DNA of 57,680 nucleotides from Bacteroidaceae bacterium (GTDB taxonomy: Bacteria > Bacteroidota > Bacteroidia > Bacteroidales > Bacteroidaceae), in contig JAFXQT010000020.1 in NCBI GenBank assembly GCA_017526905.1, positions 1 through 57,680 of the forward strand, written 5' to 3'. Made by a program: the position numbers and the translations under genes. Below the pieces are notes generated by a model. It had not been told where the DNA came from. It ran no database searches and worked only from the letters and a program-made list of their open reading frames with translations. Shown piece by piece: positions 25,376 through 32,474 of this stretch. Every line of letters starts with the position of its first letter. Position 1 is the first letter of the stretch.

Positions 25376-26827
25376 CTAAGGGCGGGCCACTTTCCTGCCT
25401 TGTTTGACGTAGATACCGCGTGCAGGCTTATCGATGGGACGCCCTGCGAGGTCGAACCAACAGTTTTCCAGTGGCTTGTTATTTGTGGTGAGGGAGGTGT
25501 GGTGACCGCTGTCCTGCAATCTGCCATCATCCGATTCGTAAACGGCCTTGATGCCATCTACATAGCCGCCTTCGCCGTAGAAGCCCTCCATCATGGCTGA
25601 GACCATGTCGGGCTCGTTAAATTCGGGCACTGTGCGGTGGCTGCCGTCAGAGAGGCCCATCCAGTGGAAAAGGCCCATGCCGTTAGCCTTGCAGCGCTGG
25701 GCAAAGTATTTCACGAAGGCAAGGTGGTTCTCGTGGTTGTCGCCGCCACCGCTGATGCCCCATTCGCCGAAGATGACGGGTGCCCCTTTGGCAACGAGGT
25801 AGCGCTTCAGGTTGCCGATGGTGGTGTTGAGCGAGGTCTTGGCCGCTGCCAGGTTGGTGATGTCGGGATAGCAGTGTACCTCGAAAATCAAGTGGCCATC
25901 GGCATTGTCGTCGGGTAGCTTCATCTGTTTGAGCGGATCCTGCAGGTGGCTGCTCCAGTTGCCGTTGCCGTCGCATGCGCCGTAGGTGCATACAATCAGG
26001 TTGCGCTGTGCATTGTTGCCGCCTGTGGCGCGCACGGCGTTCACGAAGCTCTGTGCATAGCTGTTGATGGCGTTGTAGGCAGACTTGGCCTTGGCCGCAT
26101 TGTAGCCGCCTTCTGATGCGAACGATGCAAAGCACCAGGAGTGGTCGGGGTCGAGCATTTCGTTGTAGCCCTCGAAGAGCAGGTGCTCGTCATAGTCCTT
26201 GAACTGCTCGGCTATCTGTGTCCAGATGGCCTCAAACCGCTCGTGCTGCGCTGCATAGGCAGCTTCGTCGGCCAGGAGCCAGGCAGTGTTGGCTGCTCCG
26301 GTGTCGTGGTGCACGTTGATGATGCAGTACATGCCCTGTGCCAGGACGTAGTCCACGATTTGCTTGACGCGTTGCATCCAGGCCTTTTGGATTTGGGTGC
26401 CGATGCCGTCGGCCGAGGGTAGCCAGGGTGTGTAGCTCCACTTGCCGTTGTTGTCGTAGCCGCGCACGCTTGCAAAGGTGGCTTCCATGTGCGGGTACCA
26501 CGTCACGGGCACGCGTATGGCGTTGAATCCAGCCTGTCGGAACAGTTTGAAGAGCGATGCCTTGGTGGTCTTCTGCCCCCATGCTGTTTCGTAGCTGCTG
26601 ACCGTTCGGCTCTTATTGGCTTCGATCCACATGTTGAGTGTGTCGCCTGAGTTGCTGTCGAGCGTGTTGCCCAGGTTCCAGCCCACACGCATGTGTTCCA
26701 CCGCCTCGCGAGCCGACTCGAAGGGGGCTTCGGCGTTGGTTTGGGCCAGGAGGACTGTCGGTGACAGTGCCAGCAGACAGAGCAACTTGAGGGCGTTCAT
26801 GATGGTGGTGATCCAGGATGTGTTCAT
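25376..26827 (-). CDS. Secreted GH5 endoglycanase (GH5_4-like)
   Basis: A family GH5 enzyme cutting beta-1,4-glucans or related hemicelluloses such as xyloglucan or mannan. After a signal peptide (ALKLLCLLALSPTVLLAQ) the catalytic barrel shows VGWNLGNTLDS, FNAIRVPVTWYPH, INVHHD, the acid/base block LLFEGYNEMLD and the nucleophile block VIFGEWG. Translation may begin at 26827 or at a second ATG (26800) that gives a more usual signal peptide. The last 30 residues (FDLAGRP, then ARGIYVKQGRKVARP) form a short tail like those of two other exported enzymes in the window, suggestive of a T9SS-type or related C-terminal signal. The exact substrate is unknown. Confidence 0.88.
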   Translation of the reverse strand: MNTSWITTIMNALKLLCLLALSPTVLLAQTNAEAPFESAREAVEHMRVGWNLGNTLDSNSGDTLNMWIEANKSRTVSSYETAWGQKTTKASLFKLFRQAGFNAIRVPVTWYPHMEATFASVRGYDNNGKWSYTPWLPSADGIGTQIQKAWMQRVKQIVDYVLAQGMYCIINVHHDTGAANTAWLLADEAAYAAQHERFEAIWTQIAEQFKDYDEHLLFEGYNEMLDPDHSWCFASFASEGGYNAAKAKSAYNAINSYAQSFVNAVRATGGNNAQRNLIVCTYGACDGNGNWSSHLQDPLKQMKLPDDNADGHLIFEVHCYPDITNLAAAKTSLNTTIGNLKRYLVAKGAPVIFGEWGISGGGDNHENHLAFVKYFAQRCKANGMGLFHWMGLSDGSHRTVPEFNEPDMVSAMMEGFYGEGGYVDGIKAVYESDDGRLQDSGHHTSLTTNNKPLENCWFDLAGRPIDKPARGIYVKQGRKVARP

Positions 26828-26924
26828 CGTGAATTGTGCTTATGTTAAGGCTATATCGGGTGTGTGTTTACGGCAGATAGTTGTGGCTGCGTGGCAGTGG
26901 GGGGGCTGTGGGCTGCGGTCGTTA

Positions 26925-27590
26925 CTACCGTTTCTGCTTCTTTGCCACAGCCGTCGTCTCTTCATCGGCCTGGCCTGCAGCCTGGAGGATAAGGGTGGTG
27001 GCGCCGATGGTGATGATGGTGCCGTGGTCGATGCGCAGCCGGTCCTGGTCGCGCAGGATGGTGTTGCCCACGAAGGTGCCCGTGCCAGAGGGCGCGTCGC
27101 GCAGCGTGTAGATGAAGCGGCCCATGCGGTCGCGGCGCACGTTGATGACGCAGTGTGTGGTGTCCACGCTGGGGTCCACGGTTTCGATGGGGGTGTTTAT
27201 GTTTGTGCCGCGCACGTAGCGTCCCAACACGTTGTCGCCCAGCTGTAGCGGAAGTTCCTGGCGGTAGTGAAACACGTTTTCCACCACCACCACGGTGCCG
27301 CAATCCACGGCGGGTGCATCGGCAGCAGGTGCCGTTCCGGCATCGGCAGGTGATGCATCAGGGGCAGCTACGTTTTGTTCCGATGTGTTTTTGGCGTTAA
27401 GGGCTTGTGTGTCCTGCTGTTGCTCCAGTTTCTCCTGCTTGCGTGTCTTGAGCAGGGTAGATGTGCCTATGCGTATGCCGAACTGTCGGTGGCATTCAGG
27501 GCACTCGAACACTAAAGTCTGCCCTTCGACGTAGCGTGTCTCGTCGAAGGTGATATAATTGTCGCATTTTGGACAGCGTACTCTTTTCAC
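26925..27590 (-). CDS. Zinc-ribbon and FHA-domain protein
   Basis: From a GTG start at 27590 the protein begins MKRVRCPKCDNYITFDE with a four-Cys zinc ribbon (Cys6, 9, 30, 33). A Gln/Ala-rich linker follows, and then a C-terminal FHA domain, about residues 115-210, with LGRYVRG, DTTHCVINV, SGTGTFVGN and DRLRIDHGTIITIG. FHA domains bind phosphothreonine peptides. The TTG at 27614 is an alternative start that would overlap the upstream gene; the GTG fits the zinc ribbon better. It lies 13 bases after the HU-SPOR gene, so the pair is probably one operon. No Ser/Thr kinase gene is seen nearby. Confidence 0.8.
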   Translation of the reverse strand: MKRVRCPKCDNYITFDETRYVEGQTLVFECPECHRQFGIRIGTSTLLKTRKQEKLEQQQDTQALNAKNTSEQNVAAPDASPADAGTAPAADAPAVDCGTVVVVENVFHYRQELPLQLGDNVLGRYVRGTNINTPIETVDPSVDTTHCVINVRRDRMGRFIYTLRDAPSGTGTFVGNTILRDQDRLRIDHGTIITIGATTLILQAAGQADEETTAVAKKQKR

Positions 27591-27603
27591 GATGCTAAAG
27601 TGA

Positions 27604-28827
27604 TCAATCTTCAATCTTCAACAGCCATGCCGAGGCGAACTCGTCGGAGAGTTCGTGCAACTCGCTGATCTGTTCGCGTGCTCGTGCTTCGCTGAGGAAT
27701 CCGTCCATGACCACGCGCACCATTTTACCGCTCTGACGCACGCGCACGCCCGTCAAACCTTGTTGTGTGAGCTGGGCTGCATAGCTCTCTGCCCGCTTGA
27801 GGGGGATGGCGCTGGCCAGTACAATGGCATAGGTCGTGGTGGGGTGGGAGGGGGCTGCCTGCTGGGCTTGCGCTTGCTTGGCAGCAGGTGCTTGCGCTTG
27901 CTTGGCGGCTGTTGTGGCGGTGGCGAGGACTGCGTCTGACGCTGTGGGCACCGCGGCGGCTGTGGTGGCTTTGGCGTTTGTAGCGGCAGTGGCGGTTGGG
28001 GTGCTGGCGGCAGTGGCCTCAGACATGTGTGGTTGTGCCGTTTGGGCGCAGGCTTCCGATGCTTGTGGCTGGGCTGCCTGTGCTGTGGCTTCTGGTTCGG
28101 TCGCCTCCGTGGCACTTTGCAATGCCACCGGTGCTACCTGTTTGGCCACGGGCTTGGCGGCAGTGGCATGCTGCTCGTGTGCGATGGGTGCAATGCTGGC
28201 TTCCGCTGGTCTTGTCTGTGGGCTCATGCCGAGATGGGTGGGCAGCAGGAAGAAGATGGCGATGAGGACAGCAGCTACGCCAGTGTAGCGCACCAACTTG
28301 TGCCCGATGTGTATGTCGATATCGCCGCCTGTGCTGCTGATGTAGAACAGGCTCGAGCGGTGTTCCTGGGCGTTGCCCAAACGGTTGGAACGTGCCTTGG
28401 CGGCTGTTTGCAGGCGGGGGAAGACGATGGTGTCCAGCCCGTAGTAGGAGGGGGTCACTGTGCCGGCGCTGCACGATTCAAAGGCCACCACCCCGTCCTC
28501 GTCCTGGGTGAACTGTCCCAGTGCTCCGAAGTCGGCTTGCCCGTCGGCCAACAATTGCTGGCGCAGGTCCAGCACCAGCGTCTGCACTTTGCGCTTTGCA
28601 TCGGCTTCGGCCATGCGGTAGGTGTGGCGGATGGAGTGTACCAGCAGCCCGTCGTCGGTGGTGATGCTGGTGTTGAAGCGCAGTGACCGCTGTGGCGGGA
28701 AGAGCAACGCCTCGTCGTCGGCGCGCGAGGCTTCTATCCACTGCGTAACGAAGGCTCCCAACTGCGGGATAACCACGCAGTCGTGAGTCAGCAGCAGCGC
28801 TTCTATGTGTTGTGACAGTTCGCTCAT
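27604..28827 (-). CDS. HU-CCDC81-type DNA-binding, membrane-spanning SPOR protein
   Basis: The 407 residues combine an N-terminal tandem HU-like region of the CCDC81 type (about 1-140: HIEALLLTHDCVVIPQLGAF, then YGLDTIVFPR), one membrane segment (about 181-197: TGVAAVLIAIFFLLP), a long Ala/Gln/Thr-rich linker with repeats such as KQAQAPAAKQAQAQQA, and a C-terminal SPOR domain (about 330-407: YAIVLASAIPLKRAESYAAQL). SPOR domains bind peptidoglycan stripped of peptides at division sites; HU domains bind DNA. The topology would put HU in the cytoplasm and SPOR in the periplasm, a possible chromosome-to-wall tether (inference). Confidence 0.85.
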   Translation of the reverse strand: MSELSQHIEALLLTHDCVVIPQLGAFVTQWIEASRADDEALLFPPQRSLRFNTSITTDDGLLVHSIRHTYRMAEADAKRKVQTLVLDLRQQLLADGQADFGALGQFTQDEDGVVAFESCSAGTVTPSYYGLDTIVFPRLQTAAKARSNRLGNAQEHRSSLFYISSTGGDIDIHIGHKLVRYTGVAAVLIAIFFLLPTHLGMSPQTRPAEASIAPIAHEQHATAAKPVAKQVAPVALQSATEATEPEATAQAAQPQASEACAQTAQPHMSEATAASTPTATAATNAKATTAAAVPTASDAVLATATTAAKQAQAPAAKQAQAQQAAPSHPTTTYAIVLASAIPLKRAESYAAQLTQQGLTGVRVRQSGKMVRVVMDGFLSEARAREQISELHELSDEFASAWLLKIED

Positions 28828-28900
28828 AATTAGTGCTTTCTTTTGGTAATACGCCTGCCTGTGGCAGGTGTGTGGGCTGTGTGCGGTAAGATTCTTTGGG

Positions 28901-28908
28901 CAAAGGTA
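28901..28908 (-). promoter_or_regulatory. -7 box of the HU-SPOR/FHA operon
   Basis: On the minus strand TACCTTTG fits the consensus, 73 bases before the HU-SPOR start codon. A matching -33 TTTG is not visible. Confidence 0.5.
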
Positions 28909-29002
28909 GAAATAAAAGTTGAATGGCCTCGCATTTTGTAGGGAAAAAGTGCCGGGGCGGAGATTTTTTTTCCTTTCGCGTGTGCGCTTGCATTTCTTTT
29001 TT

Positions 29003-29010
29003 TATATTTG
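29003..29010 (+). promoter_or_regulatory. -7 box of the addAB-like operon
   Basis: TATATTTG fits TAnnTTTG, 71 bases before the AddA-like start codon and downstream of a T-rich tract. The -33 element is weak. Confidence 0.5.
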
Positions 29011-29081
29011 CGCGATTTTTCAACCCTGCCAGCCGCTATGCTCTCCGGCTCGCAGTAACAACAAAGAAAGCCATACACACC

Positions 29082-32000
29082 ATGCAACCACTCACCGTAT
29101 ATAAAGCCAGCGCCGGTTCGGGCAAGACGTTCACACTGGCTGTGGAGTATGTGAAGCTTCTGGTGCTCTACGCTGGCGAGAAGGAGTTCACGCACATCCT
29201 GGCCGTGACCTTCACCAACAAGGCCACCACAGAAATGAAGGATCGCATCATAGCACATCTCTATGGCGTGGGGGGCACCGACCATGTGTTGCCTTCCAGT
29301 CGCTCCTTCTTCAGCAAGTTGCGTCAGGAACTGGGCAGAGAGCCCGGTTTTTCGGCTTCCGACGAGGAGATACGTCGCCGCTGCCGTCTGGCACTGCACC
29401 AAATTCTGCACGACTACAGCCACTTCCGCGTGCAGACCATCGATGCCTTCTTCCAAACCATCCTGCGTGGGCTGGCACAGGAACTTGGACTCACGGCCAA
29501 CCTCCAGGTGGAGATTAGCGACACGGAGGTGCTCTCCGAGGCCGTGGACCGCATCATCGACCGCCTGCAGGACGAGCCCGAAGTGCAGTCGTGGCTGTTC
29601 AGCCTGGTGCAGGAGCAGATTGAGAACAACCAGCGCTGGGATGTGACGCGCGAAGTGAAGGATTTCGGACGGGCCATCTTCAACGAGACCTATCTGCGCC
29701 AGGGCGACCAGCTGCGCCAGGTGCTTGCCGATCCTCAGCGGCTGTCCCGTTTTATGCAGGAACTGACAGCCCAGCGCGACCAGGCCGTGGCCTGCTGCCG
29801 CGCTGGGGGTAATCAGCTGGCCGCCGCCGTGCGGGATGGCGGCGTGCAGTATGCCGATTTCTCCAACGGCAAGAACCTGGCCACGTTTGTGGAGAAACTG
29901 CAGCGCGGCGAACTGGACGTGAAGGTGGGCACCCGCATCGAAGGGTGGGCTGCCGACCCCTTGGGGCTGGTGAAGAAGGCCGACCGCTCGGCGCGCCCCG
30001 AACTGCTCGACGTGGCCGATGCCGTGAGCACGCTGCTGGCCGACACGTTGCAGCAGCTGCCACAATGGCTGCGCACCTACAACAGCGCACGCCTGGCCTT
30101 GCGGCACATCAAGCCGCTCCGCCTGCTGGACTTCATCGACCGCGAGGTCACCGCCATCAATGCCGAGACCTCGCGCTTCAACTTGGCCAAGACCCCCATC
30201 TTCCTGAACCGCATGGTGGGGCGTGATGATGCACCGTTCATCTTTGAGAAGATGGGCGCCATGCTGCATCACATCATGATCGACGAGTTTCAGGACACCT
30301 CCCGCCTGCAGTGGGAGAATTTCTGCGTGCTGCTGCTCGACACCTATGCCCGCGGCGGGCGCAACCTCCTGGTGGGCGATGTGAAGCAGAGCATCTACCG
30401 CTGGCGCGGAGGCGACTGGCGCATGTTGGGCTATATCGACCGCGAGGTCAGCCCCGCGCCATTAGTGGAGCGGCTTGGCGTGAACTATCGCAGCGCCACG
30501 CAGGTGGTGCAGTTCAACAACCAGTTCTTCCGCGAGGCGGCCGACCTGCTCGATGTCGAAACCGAACCCAGCCAGCAGTTGCTGGGCATTGAGAAGCGCC
30601 ACATCCACGACGATGCCCAGGGGCCGGCACGCGGCCTCTACGGGCAGGCCTATGGCGATGTGCATCAGGATTCGCCCGAGGGCAAGCCTGCCAGCGGCTA
30701 CGTGCAGCTGACACTGCTTGACACCACCCAGGAGCCGTTTGGCCAAAGCGACGAATGGCAGGCGTGGGTGCTGCAGGACATGTGCCGCCAGGTGCAGCAA
30801 CTGCTGGCTGCTGGCGTGCCGGAGAACAAGATCACCATCCTGGTGCGCTACAACCGCGAGATACAACCCATCATTCAGGCCTTTGCCAGCACGCCGGGCA
30901 TGCCCAAGATCGTGAGCGACGAGGCATTCCTGCTCAGCGCATCGCCGGCGGTGGAACTGCTTGTGGCCGCGCTGCGCCTGATGGACGACCCCGAGGAGCC
31001 TGTCGCACGCGAACTGTTGCGCGAGTGGGGCTTCGACCAACTGCCCGCCGAGGCGAATGCCGCCTTGCCCCTGGCCGACCTCCTGGAGTGGCTCTACACG
31101 GCCTTGCACCTGGCCGACATACCCGGACAGGATGCTTTCCTGTTCGGCTTCTTCGATGCTGTGGCCGACTACCTGCGCGATGGACAGGCCGACATACACA
31201 GCTTCCTCAGCCACTGGGACGAGACCCTCTCGCGCAAGTCCATACCCGCCGGACGTGCCGACGGCATACGCATCCTGTCCATACACAAGTCCAAGGGGTT
31301 AGAGTTCCACACCGTACTTATGCCTTTCTGCGCGTGGGAGTTTGAGCGCGACCGCTGGGACAGCCTCCTGTGGTGCCAGCCCTCCGAGATGCCCTATGCC
31401 GAACTGGGGCTGCTGCCCATATCGCCATCGGCACGCACGGCGGAGAACTCGGTGTTCCAGCGCGATTATGTCGAGGAACACGTGCAGTCGCGCCTGGACG
31501 AGCTGAATGCCCTCTACGTGGGCTTCACCCGTGCAGAAAGCAACCTCATAGCCTGGGCTCCCTTCGGCAACCGGGAACACGGGCTGCACACCGTGGGCGA
31601 CCTGATTGCAGCCCTGGCTATGCCCCATGCTGCTGAAAATGTTGCTGCCGAGACGGGTGTAACCATTTGCACTTGGGGCACGTGCGCCATTCCAAACAGC
31701 GAGGCTAAGCCGGTTGCGGAAACCGCTGCCGACGACAGCGAGCGCGACTTGAACCGCATGGAGCCCCAACGCACCCAACTGCCCGTGCAGATGGTGAGCC
31801 GCATGGGCACCCACCAGTTCCGCCAGAGCAACCGCTCGCAGCAATTTGTGCGCCAGGTGCAGGCCGAAGCGCAGTTCGATGCCGCCGGGGACACAGCCGC
31901 TGGCACACCTGCTGCAGTTGACCCGGCGGTCGGGATATCGGCCGAAGAGGAGGCGCTGCTGCTGGAGCAGAGCCGGCAGCAGGAATATATCGACACGGGG

Positions 32001-32447
32001 CTGCTGCTGCATAGTCTGTTCCAGCGCATAGGCACCGCTGCCGACATACCCCAAGCGCTGGCTGCGTTCGAGACAGAAGGCCTGCTCACGCCGACCTCTG
32101 TTTCGCGCAAACGCCTTCAAGAAATGATTGAACGTGCGATGCGCAATAAACAGGTTGCCAGATGGTTCGATGGCACGTGGCAGCTATTCCGCGAGTGTGG
32201 CATAGCCGCCATCGATCCGCACACGCACCAGCCCGTCACCCTCCGCCCCGACCGCGTGATGCGTTCAGCCGATGGCCGTCAAGTGGTGGTGGTCGATTTC
32301 AAGTTTGGCCGCCCGCACGAGGGCTATGACGAGCAGGTGCAGCGCTACATGCAGCTGGTGGCTCAGATCTACCCCGATGCCACTGTGACCGGCTACCTGT
32401 GGTTCGTGCTGCGCGGAAAGGTGGAAGAGATAAGAGATAAGAGATAA
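29082..32447 (+). CDS. AddA-like UvrD-type helicase/nuclease
   Basis: A large (1121 residues) superfamily 1 helicase with a C-terminal PD-(D/E)XK nuclease, the architecture of AddA/RecB proteins that process double-strand breaks for recombination. Marks are Walker A (ASAGSGKT) at about residue 10, VTFTNKATTEMKDRI (motif Ia), MIDEFQDTS (Walker B/motif II), GDVKQSIYRWRG (motif III), ILSIHKSKGLEFHTVL (motif V), YVGFTRAESNLIAW (motif VI) and the nuclease block VVVVDFKFG with DEQVQRYMQL. The start at 29082 (MQPLTVYKASAGS) fits the family; the frame is open to 28923 but that part is not helicase-like. Its last codons lie in a 7-bp repeat tract. Confidence 0.92.
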   Translation: MQPLTVYKASAGSGKTFTLAVEYVKLLVLYAGEKEFTHILAVTFTNKATTEMKDRIIAHLYGVGGTDHVLPSSRSFFSKLRQELGREPGFSASDEEIRRRCRLALHQILHDYSHFRVQTIDAFFQTILRGLAQELGLTANLQVEISDTEVLSEAVDRIIDRLQDEPEVQSWLFSLVQEQIENNQRWDVTREVKDFGRAIFNETYLRQGDQLRQVLADPQRLSRFMQELTAQRDQAVACCRAGGNQLAAAVRDGGVQYADFSNGKNLATFVEKLQRGELDVKVGTRIEGWAADPLGLVKKADRSARPELLDVADAVSTLLADTLQQLPQWLRTYNSARLALRHIKPLRLLDFIDREVTAINAETSRFNLAKTPIFLNRMVGRDDAPFIFEKMGAMLHHIMIDEFQDTSRLQWENFCVLLLDTYARGGRNLLVGDVKQSIYRWRGGDWRMLGYIDREVSPAPLVERLGVNYRSATQVVQFNNQFFREAADLLDVETEPSQQLLGIEKRHIHDDAQGPARGLYGQAYGDVHQDSPEGKPASGYVQLTLLDTTQEPFGQSDEWQAWVLQDMCRQVQQLLAAGVPENKITILVRYNREIQPIIQAFASTPGMPKIVSDEAFLLSASPAVELLVAALRLMDDPEEPVARELLREWGFDQLPAEANAALPLADLLEWLYTALHLADIPGQDAFLFGFFDAVADYLRDGQADIHSFLSHWDETLSRKSIPAGRADGIRILSIHKSKGLEFHTVLMPFCAWEFERDRWDSLLWCQPSEMPYAELGLLPISPSARTAENSVFQRDYVEEHVQSRLDELNALYVGFTRAESNLIAWAPFGNREHGLHTVGDLIAALAMPHAAENVAAETGVTICTWGTCAIPNSEAKPVAETAADDSERDLNRMEPQRTQLPVQMVSRMGTHQFRQSNRSQQFVRQVQAEAQFDAAGDTAAGTPAAVDPAVGISAEEEALLLEQSRQQEYIDTGLLLHSLFQRIGTAADIPQALAAFETEGLLTPTSVSRKRLQEMIERAMRNKQVARWFDGTWQLFRECGIAAIDPHTHQPVTLRPDRVMRSADGRQVVVVDFKFGRPHEGYDEQVQRYMQLVAQIYPDATVTGYLWFVLRGKVEEIRDKR

Positions 32448-32474
32448 AAGATAAGAGATAAAAGATAAGAGATA
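32426..32474 (+). repeat. Seven tandem copies of a 7-bp repeat at the addA/addB junction
   Basis: Seven copies of (A)(G/A)AGATA run from 32426 to 32474, ending exactly at the ATG of the AddB-like gene (32475). The tract contains the AddA-like stop codon (32445-32447). Five copies are AGAGATA and two are AAAGATA. Confidence 0.95.

Noticed and set aside
27800-28000. DNA repeats in the HU-SPOR gene as a mobile or regulatory repeat
   Set aside because: They code the Ala/Gln-rich linker of the protein and are irregular, so they are explained by the coding sequence.
28830-30272. A 480-codon minus-strand frame overlapping the AddA-like N-terminus
   Set aside because: It runs opposite conserved helicase motifs and shows no domain, so it is a shadow.
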